Assembly (NCBI GenBank): GCA_001730015.1
Contig: MDLA01000081.1
Coordinates: forward strand, 35,191 to 99,190
Length of the DNA: 64,000 bases
Direction of reading: 5' to 3'
Source of the DNA: Chromatiales bacterium (ex Bugula neritina AB1)
GTDB taxonomy: Bacteria; Pseudomonadota; Gammaproteobacteria; Granulosicoccales; Granulosicoccaceae
The position numbers and the translations under genes are program-made. Shown piece after piece: positions 23,851-32,914 of this stretch. Under the pieces are notes generated by a model that saw only the letters and a list, made by a program, of their open reading frames with translations, made no database searches and had not been told where the DNA came from. Position 1 is the stretch's first letter, and the number at the start of each line of letters is the position of its first letter.

Positions 23851-25371
23851 TTGAGTGTTTATCAAGCATTTGAACACCGGGTGCAAGAGCAGCCAAATAC
23901 AACAGCAATTCTCGAAGCGGAAACCTTTGCTACCTACCTGCAGCTGAAAACGAATGCAGAGTATGCAGCTACACAGTTACGACAAAAAGGGCTTGTCACC
24001 GGCGATCGATGCGTACTTAGCCTGCCGAACTCTATCGTTACTGCGTCGATTATATTAGGTGTATTCAGCATGGGTGCGATACCAGTACTGGTCAACGAGC
24101 AGGCACCGGATACTCATCTATCTCACGCGATACAAAAAACAGGCAGCAGCGTTGTAATCAGCGCGTCGTCCACTACGGCAATTTCATCGATTAAATCAGT
24201 ATTATCTGACTGTGTCTCTATGACAAAGCAGCAGGCCTGCCCTAACAGGATCGAAGCAGACCTGCCACTGCCGGGAGAATTATCAGCAACCGAAACAGCT
24301 TCAATTCTATTCACTTCCGGTTCAACCGGCTGGCCAAAAGGTGTAGCACAATCACACCACACCTTGATACAGGCTTCTCGGTGTGTAGCGCATTCGATTG
24401 GACTGAAACCTACGGACAAAATTATCTGCGCCATTCCATGGTCATTCGACTATGGCTTTGGACAACTGCTATCTACATTACTTTTAGGTATTCCCCAGAT
24501 ACTGCCAGCTGCCAATGACCCTTTCAGTGTCTGTCGCGCCATCGAAACACAAAAGCCGACAGTTTTTGCCGGTGTCCCCTCTCTATTTGCTTCGCTGTTC
24601 CGTGGTGTATCGCCGATCCGCGATACCAATTGCGCATCAATCCGGTTAGTCACCAATACAGGATCCAGCATTCCTGCCTCTATCAGGGAAGATTTATTTC
24701 ATTTTTTCGATGCCAGCAAATTTTCATTCAACTATGGTCTCACTGAAACCTATCGATCCACCAGCCTACCGTGGCAGTTGGCGAAAACCGATCCTGATTC
24801 AGTTGGCAGCGCTATTCAGGGAGTGACTTTGCAGGTATTAAGAAATGATGGATCGCCGGCAAATGTTAACGAGACCGGTGAAATCATCCACAGCGGAGTT
24901 GGAACTTTCCAGGGGTACTGGTCAGACTCGATTATCACCGCGAAGGTTCGCCGACCTGTAGTCACTCAAAGTAAATCCGGCAAATCGACTGAACCTGCCG
25001 TTTACACCGGCGATTTGGGCGCACTGGACCACCGGGGAATGCTCTACATCTCGGGCAGAAAAGACAGACAGCTCAAATCGATGGGCGTCAAGGTCAACCC
25101 TGAAGAGATTGAAAGATTGCTGCTGGATCTACCCACGGTAGAAGATCTGGCTATAGTATCTACACCCCATGACATCATCGGTGACATGATCGTCGCCGTT
25201 GTGGTTCCGAAACCCGACGTAAAAGATACAATCAGTGAACTTCAAAAACTGGCACCTCGCCTGCTGAGCCCGTTTATGCTACCCAGAAAGTACATCACTG
25301 TTGAAAAACTACCTCGAACCGCAACCGGTAAAATAGATCACGCAACGATCCGTGCGATGGTTAGCGGGTAA
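23851..25371 (+). CDS. AMP-forming acyl/aminoacyl ligase (DltA-like)
   Basis: The 506-residue protein is an ANL-superfamily adenylating enzyme. It has the P-loop TASILFTSGSTGWPKGV, the motif FNYGLTETY, the aspartate-containing YTGDLGALDHRGMLYISGR and the C-terminal catalytic lysine in PRTATGKIDHATI. It is about the size of DltA and of the acyl-ACP ligases near exosortase genes. It should activate a carboxylic or amino acid and load the ACP of this cluster. The frame opens with TTG at 23851 just past the IS, with no clear ribosome site. Its stop TAA overlaps the ATG of the next gene by one base. Confidence 0.92.
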   Translation: MSVYQAFEHRVQEQPNTTAILEAETFATYLQLKTNAEYAATQLRQKGLVTGDRCVLSLPNSIVTASIILGVFSMGAIPVLVNEQAPDTHLSHAIQKTGSSVVISASSTTAISSIKSVLSDCVSMTKQQACPNRIEADLPLPGELSATETASILFTSGSTGWPKGVAQSHHTLIQASRCVAHSIGLKPTDKIICAIPWSFDYGFGQLLSTLLLGIPQILPAANDPFSVCRAIETQKPTVFAGVPSLFASLFRGVSPIRDTNCASIRLVTNTGSSIPASIREDLFHFFDASKFSFNYGLTETYRSTSLPWQLAKTDPDSVGSAIQGVTLQVLRNDGSPANVNETGEIIHSGVGTFQGYWSDSIITAKVRRPVVTQSKSGKSTEPAVYTGDLGALDHRGMLYISGRKDRQLKSMGVKVNPEEIERLLLDLPTVEDLAIVSTPHDIIGDMIVAVVVPKPDVKDTISELQKLAPRLLSPFMLPRKYITVEKLPRTATGKIDHATIRAMVSG

Positions 25372-26465
25372 TGTACACCTCCCGTGTCAGAGCCTCCACA
25401 CTGGTATTTTGTCGAGGTATCTATAAGCCTTCCGCGCTTTCACTTGTGGTATGCGGCGCAACTGTTGCTGCTTGCATCGCGTTGTATTTCAAAATCGCGA
25501 CACCGCAATTTATCATAGAAAACACACCGCGACTGGCCACCTACGATGGAGACGACGATATATTTATCACATCAGACATCCTCCGCCTGCGGCATGAAAC
25601 AACACCTCAACGTACCGTATACCTCGTTGGCGACAGCGCATTGAGGGAAGTAGTCATGGAACATCAACTGGCTATAGAGTTGAAAAATGCAGGGCAGGCA
25701 CACAGAATTATGGACCTTCGAAGTGGCGGCCAGACTCTGCTGGAATCGCTTGCGATAATCGACAACATTAACTCCATCTCCAGCGGCCTTGTTGTGCTGG
25801 GGGTATCTGCAAGAACCTTCCACCTGGAAAAAACAGACTACGACAGTGCTGCCACTGGAAACAGACGCGGATTTACGTCTTCTGCGTTATCCGATTTCCT
25901 GATAGCCAGTGGAAAAAAAAGTTTCCGTATCACCGGTGTATATGCAATAGACAATTTTCATTTCCTGCTACCGCGACTGATCGAGCACTGGCGTGCGCCA
26001 GAGGGACGAATAACCAAACGGGTGGCTCACCAGGAACTCCATCAGCCACCGCAGCCACTGAGCGAGCTGACCGCAAGTATCCAGGAATACATCCGGGAAT
26101 TGTCGCTTCCGTTCGAAAACTTCGAAAAACGCTCGAGGAACGGACTTGCAGTACTACAGGCCATCGCTGAAAATGTTAATCGCAATAATGGCCTGGATTT
26201 ATTGTTAATTGAAAAACCGCTGAATCCATTATTTATTCATCAATACCTGCCAGACAGCTTTGTACAAAAGTACCAACACCTCATGACAAAGATTGCAGTA
26301 CGCCTTAATGTTTCCTACCTCAACCCGGTACATCATTTCAAACCTGATCCCGCAGACTTCACCGATTTAATCCACGTTACTGGTGGTGTTACGGCAATGA
26401 AATATACCTCTTTGCTCGCGGAGGGCATTACTAATGCCCGCAATCAGCAAACAGCCCATCCGTAG
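25371..26465 (+). CDS. Membrane-anchored SGNH/DltD-like transferase
   Basis: The 364-residue protein has an N-terminal membrane anchor (LSLVVCGATVAACIALYF, about residues 24-41) and a large extracytoplasmic domain. Near residue 85 it has TVYLVGDSALRE, giving the block I G-D-S serine of SGNH/GDSL enzymes. Near the C terminus DLIHVTGG supplies the D-x-x-H pair of block V. This is the layout of DltD, which takes the acyl group from the DltX tyrosine and moves it to the polymer. Overall identity to DltD looks low, and other envelope acyltransferases share the fold. It is coupled to the ligase before it (TAATG), and the microprotein gene begins inside its end. Confidence 0.78.
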   Translation: MYTSRVRASTLVFCRGIYKPSALSLVVCGATVAACIALYFKIATPQFIIENTPRLATYDGDDDIFITSDILRLRHETTPQRTVYLVGDSALREVVMEHQLAIELKNAGQAHRIMDLRSGGQTLLESLAIIDNINSISSGLVVLGVSARTFHLEKTDYDSAATGNRRGFTSSALSDFLIASGKKSFRITGVYAIDNFHFLLPRLIEHWRAPEGRITKRVAHQELHQPPQPLSELTASIQEYIRELSLPFENFEKRSRNGLAVLQAIAENVNRNNGLDLLLIEKPLNPLFIHQYLPDSFVQKYQHLMTKIAVRLNVSYLNPVHHFKPDPADFTDLIHVTGGVTAMKYTSLLAEGITNARNQQTAHP

Positions 26466-26646
26466 CATAGAGCTGCCTTCTCTTTCTGTGCTCAACATTC
26501 CACACCATACTACTATGAATACAATTATCGAACGATTCGCCCAGTGCCTGCGCGGGGTGGCTCTCGGGTTAGCAGTTACCTACGCACTCGTGCTTTTACT
26601 ACAAACCGAGGCTGGGATAACAATATTCAGGTATCAGGGCTTCTGA
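26434..26646 (+). CDS. DltX-like one-TM microprotein ending in FRYQGF
   Basis: The ATG at 26434 has GGAGGG at 26420-26425 with eight bases between, so a 70-residue product overlapping the end of the SGNH gene is likely; an inner ATG at 26515 would give 43 residues. The protein has one membrane segment (GVALGLAVTYALVLLL) and ends exactly at FRYQGF before the stop. In the Dlt pathway the microprotein DltX ends in an FxYxxF hexapeptide whose tyrosine accepts the acyl group from DltB and passes it to DltD. This match, together with an MBOAT and an SGNH protein on either side, is strong contextual evidence for a DltX analogue. Confidence 0.85.
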   Translation: MPAISKQPIRSIELPSLSVLNIPHHTTMNTIIERFAQCLRGVALGLAVTYALVLLLQTEAGITIFRYQGF

Positions 26647-26683
26647 TACTTATCGCTATTGCGGGATATAAGTAAACTGACTG

Positions 26684-27937
26684 TTGATTACTGAAGCACA
26701 CTACTGGATTTTCCTGGCAATTGCATTCGCAGTTGTAAGCCTGGTGCCAGTAAGAATCCGGTTGCAGTGCATCGGCCTGTTATCGTTTGTTTGTCTATTT
26801 TTCCTGCTCGCCTCTGTCGCGCCCGATGCAGACATGACAAGTGAGACTCACTCACTTCATCTATACAAGCAAAATTATTACGTTATTTACTGGCTAACAT
26901 TCTGGACGTTTGTATTTTTCTATGTACCGAAAATTGCCGCCCTGAAAAAACTACCCGGATCATCTTTAAACATGCTCCTGATCGGGGCAATCGTCTCATA
27001 CCTGTTTTACTCAAAGTACATTCCTGAAATCGTTCGAACCGTAGCCGGAGCCACACCAGACACCAGGACACTGATACCGCTTGGGGTAAGCTATTTTTCC
27101 TTTAAGCTAATCCACTACCTGATCGAAAATTCACGCGGCAGATTTCAACCTCACGGTTTTTTCCAGTTCTGGACTTATATATTTCTATTTCCAATTTATA
27201 CCGCTGGTCCGATCGAACGCTTCGATAATTTCCAGAGGAACTGCCTTTCAACGGACCGAAGAACAGATATCATCGAAGGTTTAACGCGGATCATCTATGG
27301 CCTAATCAAAAAATTTGTTATTTCAGGGGTGCTGTTGGTCGGTTTACTTAGTTCCCATACTGGCGACTCCGTTCTTTCTGATCTGGAAACTATTGCGCAC
27401 TACAAGGTGTGGGGGTTCCTACTCCTCAACTATCTGATCATCTACCTGGACTTCAGCGCCTACAGTGACATTGCTATTGGCTCTTCCAGGCTATTGGGAA
27501 TCCGGATTGGAGAGAATTTCAACTGGCCGATCCTGGCGACCAATATAACAATTCTGTGGAAACGCTGGCATATGTCTCTCGGCAACTGGTGTCAGTCCTA
27601 CATATATATGCCCGCCATAGGCTTTAGCAGAAACCCTTACTTTGCAATTTTTTTGACCTTCCTTGCAATAGGACTGTGGCACGGTGGAAACTATACCTGG
27701 GTGGCGTGGGGACTGTATCAGGGCATCGGCGTCGTTACCTATCGAATCTGGTCGAAATCCACTGCGGGAAAATACCTTGCAGACAAACGCTCGTGGATTA
27801 CAAATAGTCTGGCCATTGCAATGACCAATATCTGGATGGCCGGCAGTTTCGCTTTTACGGCGACATACCACACCGGATCAATCAGCGATGTAAGAGACGC
27901 ATTCTTTATTCTCGGGAAATGCCTGTTTCTAATTTAA
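26684..27937 (+). CDS. MBOAT-family membrane O-acyltransferase (DltB-like)
   Basis: The 417-residue protein has about 11 membrane segments and MBOAT motifs: TLIPLGVSYFSFKLIHYLIE, FPIYTAGPIERFDNFQ, IIYLDFSAYSDIAIG, NFNWPILATNITILWKRWH and the catalytic histidine in LAIGLWHGGNYTWVAWG. It should move an acyl group from the cytoplasmic carrier protein across the membrane. Unlike alginate or other Gram-negative MBOATs with a fused C-terminal shuttle motif, this one ends KCLFLI, so the separate microprotein before it probably carries the tyrosine. The start is TTG at 26684 with a weak ribosome site. Confidence 0.9.
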   Translation: MITEAHYWIFLAIAFAVVSLVPVRIRLQCIGLLSFVCLFFLLASVAPDADMTSETHSLHLYKQNYYVIYWLTFWTFVFFYVPKIAALKKLPGSSLNMLLIGAIVSYLFYSKYIPEIVRTVAGATPDTRTLIPLGVSYFSFKLIHYLIENSRGRFQPHGFFQFWTYIFLFPIYTAGPIERFDNFQRNCLSTDRRTDIIEGLTRIIYGLIKKFVISGVLLVGLLSSHTGDSVLSDLETIAHYKVWGFLLLNYLIIYLDFSAYSDIAIGSSRLLGIRIGENFNWPILATNITILWKRWHMSLGNWCQSYIYMPAIGFSRNPYFAIFLTFLAIGLWHGGNYTWVAWGLYQGIGVVTYRIWSKSTAGKYLADKRSWITNSLAIAMTNIWMAGSFAFTATYHTGSISDVRDAFFILGKCLFLI

Positions 27938-27964
27938 AATAAACGATCTTCTGATCAGTGATAT

Positions 27965-28642
27965 TTACTCTTGCGCGCTGTAATCCATTATCCGGCTGCC
28001 CTCTCTGATGGGCTTCAGTGTTAAGGCTGAACCAATAGCAAGGGTATTATCGGGTACATCTGTATGCACCCGGGTTGCAGCAGCCACAACTGCTCCAGCA
28101 CCAATCCGTACCCCTGGCAATAGAGTTGCCCCGGCACCAACCATAGCCCCTTCACCAATAAGCACACTACTGGTGATACTCACCCCGGGCCCAATTGAAG
28201 CGTAGTCGCCAATCATGACATGGTGACCTATATTTGTGCTGCGGTTTATGAATACAAATTGCCCGATTCTCGAGGACGAACCAACAGCAGTTAGCGCATT
28301 GACATAGCTGCCTTCGCCAACAGCAGTGGTACCAGCGACAACAGCTGATGAATCCACCAGAGCCAGCGGATTTTCAAACCCGCTGACTGATGCCAGTTCG
28401 CGCAACTGCCGTCTTCTGACTGGAGAAAACGCTGCAGGTACATAGGGGAGCGTACGCTGGTTGCCGGAGACCTCATCAATTGCTATCAGCCGGCTTCGAT
28501 CCGGCAGCCTGTCAGGGCGCTGATCAACATTTATTATTGCAGCAACCTTAAGCCCAAGCCGCAGACAGGAATCGACATAGTCGCCGATCAACGGAGTACG
28601 CGCCCCGAACAGGACAATCGAATTCTTTGATTTTTCAGACAA
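27965..28642 (-). CDS. NeuD/PglD-like hexapeptide acyltransferase
   Basis: The protein has an N-terminal Rossmann-like part (SIVLFGARTPLIGDYVDSC) and a C-terminal left-handed beta helix made of hexapeptide repeats (VGEGSYVNALTAVGSS, IGDYASIGPGVSIT, IGEGAMVGAGATLLPGV and IGAGAVVAAATRV). This is the plan of NeuD and PglD, which acetylate amino or hydroxyl groups of nucleotide sugars. The best start is TTG at 28642 with AGAGGGG five bases before; GTG at 28663 is possible. It converges with the MBOAT gene (27 bases apart). An acetyltransferase of surface sugars fits the surrounding envelope genes. Confidence 0.83.
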   Translation of the reverse strand: MSEKSKNSIVLFGARTPLIGDYVDSCLRLGLKVAAIINVDQRPDRLPDRSRLIAIDEVSGNQRTLPYVPAAFSPVRRRQLRELASVSGFENPLALVDSSAVVAGTTAVGEGSYVNALTAVGSSSRIGQFVFINRSTNIGHHVMIGDYASIGPGVSITSSVLIGEGAMVGAGATLLPGVRIGAGAVVAAATRVHTDVPDNTLAIGSALTLKPIREGSRIMDYSAQE

Positions 28643-28935
28643 TGGAACCCCTCTTAACTGCACTGGAAAGAGCGCTAAACGGATATTAAAGCACCGGCCG
28701 TGATCTGCGAAATTTCTATTGTCATATCACTTCGGCATATCACTATAGCGAAATGAAACAGGGTGGTGCATTTATTCACTGTCGGGGTTCGGGTTTAATC
28801 TACATGAAGTAGCACGCCCCGGATACAACTGTGGATCGACAATGGCCTGAATCTTGCCACCGCCGCAGCTTCTACGAAGCTACCACCCTCCAGTAAACGC
28901 ACTAACTTAAACCACCCGGCCATATAAGATTGTCT

Positions 28936-31110
28936 ATGAAACCTACAGCAGGTATTGATGTGCTACTGGAGTGCCTGAAGTATGTCGCATTGAGATATGA
29001 CAGACAAATTGATTCCACAACAAGCCTCGCAAACCTCCCGGTACCGGCAGAAGGCATAACCCCGGCATTGTTTCCACGCGTAGCCGCTCGCGCGGGATTC
29101 CAGGCCAGCATTTTCAGCAAGGACTTTACCCGGATAGAACAACAGCAACAGCCAGTTATATTATTGTTACGCGACAATCAGGTGGCTATAAGATTTATTC
29201 GCAAAGGATGCAGCGACGCTGAGTATCATCAGCCATGCGATGACGGTTCATTTCGTCAAATCAGCGAAGCAGAAGTAAGAGCCGGGTTTATAGGCCACGG
29301 CTTTACACTCACGTGTGTTACGCGCGACTCCGTCACTCATTCGTCGGCTGATATGGAGCTGACTGAACACCGCAAAAAGTGGTTCTGGCTCACACTTTGG
29401 CGTTTCCGTGCCTACTACCTTCAGATTTTGCCTGCATCACTGCTGGTTAATCTTTTTGCCTTGACCATGCCGTTTTTTGTCATGATTGTGTACGACAAAG
29501 TGGTACCGAATAATGCGGTGGAAACATTGTGGGTGCTGGCACTTGGCGCTTGTCTGGTATTTCTTTTTGACCTGACTATCCGAATAGTCAGGGGCTCGCT
29601 GCTTGAGCAAGCGGGCCGGGAAATGGACCAGGAACTAGCCGGGTTGTTATTCGAGCAATTGATGGCACTATCCTATAGCGCCTTGCCAAGCTCAACCGGA
29701 ACGCTGGCGAATCAGGTGAAGTCCTACGACATGCTCAGGGAGTTTTTCATCTCCGCAACTATGCTGGCGTTAGTGGACCTACCCTTTTCAATATTAATGA
29801 TCGGTGTGATCTTCATGATCGCGGGCCCGATCGGCTGGTTACTGGTGTTGGCCATGTTAACGGGCGTTATTCTGAACGCACTGCTGCAATGGCCACTGCA
29901 TCGTTCAGTGAAGCAATCCAGTGCTTCCAATCTTGAACGCCAATGCCTGACTGCTGAATGCATCAGTCACCTGGAATCCATTAAGGCCAGCAATTCCGAA
30001 GGCTATTTTCAACGGAGAATGGAATTACTGCTGACCAGCGCCAGCAACAGTGGGGTGCAATCACACTGGTATGCTCTATTCGGCAACTCAGCTACCACGA
30101 CACTCATAAACCTGACATCAATCGCTGTTATTGTTACCGGTGTTTACCACGTCAATGCCGGTCTGCTGAGTATGGGAGGCCTTATAGCGACAGTTATGCT
30201 CACGAGTCGCTGCCTGGCACCCATGGCGATGATCTCCGGCCTGATGACCCGTCTGCAGCAGACGCTTCAATCACTGCATTCCCTCAATGAGGTAATGGCC
30301 ATGGGCCGGGAAGTCGATCATCGCAAAGGATATCTGCTAAACAATTATTTTACACCGCAATATCAATTTAATGAGGTGGAACTGGCATACCCCGGTACAT
30401 CCGCACCGGCTATAAGTTCCACAACACTGACATTCCCGGCCAATGAATGCATTGTCCTGCTGGGGAAAATCGGCTGTGGAAAAAGCTCGCTGGTTAAACT
30501 CATGGCCGGCATAGTTTCCCCGACCAAAGGCACCTTACTGGTCGACGGCATTGACATTTCCCAGTACCACCCGTCTGCATTGCGCAGCCGGATAGGTTAT
30601 GTCACACAGGAACCCGCGCTATTCCTGGGTACGCTTCGGGATAACATCACCCTGGGTGACACCTCAATAACCGATGAAACACTAATGCAGACACTGACTA
30701 ACGTCGGACTACTGGATTTTGTAAACGCACATAGTAACGGCCTGAATGCCGAGGTCGGCGAGCAGGGACGATTGCTGTCGGGTGGGCAGCGGCGGGCCGT
30801 ATCTCTGGCTCGATGTCTGGTGCAGAACTACGCCCTTATTTTGCTCGATGAACCAACCGCAAACCTCGACCCCAATACAGAGTCGACACTACTAAAAGCA
30901 CTGCTGGAAAAGCGCAGGAAAGACAACACTTCCATGGTTATAACAACCCACAGACCAGCAGTCGTCGAGATAGCAGATCGCGCAATTATTATGGAAAAAG
31001 GAAAAATAATTGCCGATGGAGATCCATCGATTGTGCTGGGTACTTCAGGTAAACCGGGTAAAAAGAAACTCAGGGCCAAAACCACCAAAACGACTGCTGC
31101 AACCGCATGA
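28936..31110 (+). CDS. Type I secretion ABC transporter (LapB-like)
   Basis: The 724-residue protein has an N-terminal C39-peptidase-like domain (about 1-130) without a catalytic Cys, then six membrane segments (about 155-430) and a nucleotide-binding domain. The latter has Walker A LGKIGCGKSSLVK, signature LLSGGQRRAVSLAR, Walker B ALILLDEPTANLD and the H-loop TTHRP. This order is that of LapB-type transporters that export large adhesins. The ATG at 28936 is taken as start (TTG at 28930 is in frame). The stop overlaps the HlyD-family gene. The TolC partner is not in the window. The adhesin gene downstream is the likely substrate. Confidence 0.92.
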   Translation: MKPTAGIDVLLECLKYVALRYDRQIDSTTSLANLPVPAEGITPALFPRVAARAGFQASIFSKDFTRIEQQQQPVILLLRDNQVAIRFIRKGCSDAEYHQPCDDGSFRQISEAEVRAGFIGHGFTLTCVTRDSVTHSSADMELTEHRKKWFWLTLWRFRAYYLQILPASLLVNLFALTMPFFVMIVYDKVVPNNAVETLWVLALGACLVFLFDLTIRIVRGSLLEQAGREMDQELAGLLFEQLMALSYSALPSSTGTLANQVKSYDMLREFFISATMLALVDLPFSILMIGVIFMIAGPIGWLLVLAMLTGVILNALLQWPLHRSVKQSSASNLERQCLTAECISHLESIKASNSEGYFQRRMELLLTSASNSGVQSHWYALFGNSATTTLINLTSIAVIVTGVYHVNAGLLSMGGLIATVMLTSRCLAPMAMISGLMTRLQQTLQSLHSLNEVMAMGREVDHRKGYLLNNYFTPQYQFNEVELAYPGTSAPAISSTTLTFPANECIVLLGKIGCGKSSLVKLMAGIVSPTKGTLLVDGIDISQYHPSALRSRIGYVTQEPALFLGTLRDNITLGDTSITDETLMQTLTNVGLLDFVNAHSNGLNAEVGEQGRLLSGGQRRAVSLARCLVQNYALILLDEPTANLDPNTESTLLKALLEKRRKDNTSMVITTHRPAVVEIADRAIIMEKGKIIADGDPSIVLGTSGKPGKKKLRAKTTKTTAATA

Positions 31111-32387
31111 GCAAAAGTGTGGAGCGCAGCCTCGATAGCATATCGACTCGGGATTGGGATCTCAGCGAAATTGACTATATTGGCGCGGAAAAAGACCTGG
31201 AAATAAAACGCCCGGCGATTTCACGGATTGACCTCCCGAGTTGCAGCGAAGCCGCGCGCTCAAGCACCCACCTGAAACGCCGCTGGGTACCAACTATTTG
31301 TGTTATCTGTGTCGCCGGGTTGTTTGCCTGGGCCAGTCTGGCAAAAATAGATCAGGTTACCCGGGGCCACGGCAAAGTTATCCCGGGCAGCAAGGTGCAA
31401 ATCATCCAGAGCCTGGTGGACGGAATAATTGCTGATATACCTGTGACTGAAGGGCAAATTGTTGAAAAAGGACAGGAAGTTCTTCGCTTCGACAATACGC
31501 TGGCCAGTGCCAGATATACCGAAACACTCGCCCGGCATGATCTCGTGACTGCCCGGATGAGCCGGTTGCTTGCAGAGGCCGACGATTTTACCCAGCCAGT
31601 CTATCCTGAGAATCTAAGTGCACAGGCAATCCACACTGAGACAGAACTGTTCCAGGCGCGGCGCGATGACTACCTGGCTAAAAAAGACGCCATTGAAAAA
31701 TTACTGCTACACGCCAAAGACGAACTTGAAATACTCAGACGCGGCGAAAACTCTATAACCAAACTGGACATTCTCAGGGCTCAACGTGATGTTGCTACGC
31801 TGAGAGGTGATCTAAATACCCTGATCAGCGAAACCCGGAGAAATGCCCTGGAAGAACATGATCGGCACCGGGCGGAACTTGCCAGCCTGGAAAGTGCGCT
31901 CACTCAGGAACAGGACAACCTACAACGCACTGTGCTGCGCTCCCCGCTGCGTGGAACGGTTAATAAAATCTATATCGCTGGAAGTGGCGGGGTCGTCCGC
32001 GGCAGCGAAAACATTATGGAAATTGTGCCAATCAACGACACACTTCTCATTGAGGCGAACATGAGACCGGAAGACATCGGTTTTATTCATTCAAATCAAG
32101 TCGCAATGGTTAAATTCACTGCCTATGAATACACTATTTACGGTGGCATAGAGGGTATTGTGGAATATATCGGTGTCGACACTGTGAACAATGATCAGGG
32201 TGATACCTATTACCCGATACGAATCCGTACCAACACCACAACGATTGGATCCAGCGGTGAACAGACTCTGTCGATTATTCCGGGTATGGTGGCGGAAGTC
32301 GACATTCTCTCCGGGCAGAAATCTGTACTGCAGTATTTGCTCACACCGTTAAACCGCGTTCGTGCAAAAGCACTCACCGAGCAATAA
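31107..32387 (+). CDS. HlyD-family membrane fusion protein (LapC-like)
   Basis: The 426-residue protein has one membrane segment near residues 53-73 (VPTICVICVAGLFAWASLAK) and the fusion-protein sequence VTRGHGKVIPGSKVQIIQSL. Two coiled-coil stretches (about 145-260) follow, then LRSPLRGTVNKIYIAGSGGV and a beta-barrel with MRPEDIGFIHSNQVAMVKF. The C terminus SVLQYLLTPLNRVRAKALTE is the usual end of this family. It joins the inner-membrane ABC transporter to an outer-membrane TolC protein. It begins on an ATGA overlap with the transporter gene. Confidence 0.94.
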   Translation: MSKSVERSLDSISTRDWDLSEIDYIGAEKDLEIKRPAISRIDLPSCSEAARSSTHLKRRWVPTICVICVAGLFAWASLAKIDQVTRGHGKVIPGSKVQIIQSLVDGIIADIPVTEGQIVEKGQEVLRFDNTLASARYTETLARHDLVTARMSRLLAEADDFTQPVYPENLSAQAIHTETELFQARRDDYLAKKDAIEKLLLHAKDELEILRRGENSITKLDILRAQRDVATLRGDLNTLISETRRNALEEHDRHRAELASLESALTQEQDNLQRTVLRSPLRGTVNKIYIAGSGGVVRGSENIMEIVPINDTLLIEANMRPEDIGFIHSNQVAMVKFTAYEYTIYGGIEGIVEYIGVDTVNNDQGDTYYPIRIRTNTTTIGSSGEQTLSIIPGMVAEVDILSGQKSVLQYLLTPLNRVRAKALTEQ

Positions 32388-32914
32388 CGACCGATTAAAC
32401 CAGAGAGCTAGTTCAGCACACTGACAACGTCAAATAAATAATATAACGGGAAAATTCCGGCAATCTGCAGAACGATGCCAACATCTGAAAATATGGCAAT
32501 AACCTGACGGGAAACGTCAATACAGACTCTGTGGCAGACAATTTCAGAAAATGAGTAACACCGCACATTCTGAAAGAACCAACCGAACAATCAAGCTCTA
32601 GAGCCTTTGTTTCTGTAACTCAATCTCTTCTTAGGAACCAAGTAAACCTGGTTTGCCCATCGCCACATTTCGAAACTAATAAAAGTTCTTTAGCGAATTA
32701 GACATTCCATTCCATTGATTTCAAACAACTTATCCAACCGCGATCCAAAGAACAAAATTCCTCATATATAAATCTGTTTTTGTCAAGCCACTTAACATTA
32801 CAATGGAACGCGAAATGCAAATTTGCCCTGCGAGGTAACAGAAGTAACCACTCGTTACCGTAACGTTTACATCTTGATGTGCTGCAGACTCACATCAACG
32901 GACGAGGAATAGAA
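32388..32914. other. Long upstream region of the adhesin gene
   Basis: About 530 AT-rich bases hold no gene. Near the downstream end are two nested inverted repeats: GGTAAC (32834-32839) with GTTACC (32854-32859), and the perfect CGTTAC-C-GTAACG at 32853-32865. They may be operator sites controlling the adhesin. No rho-independent terminator for the secretion pair is obvious. Confidence 0.55.
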
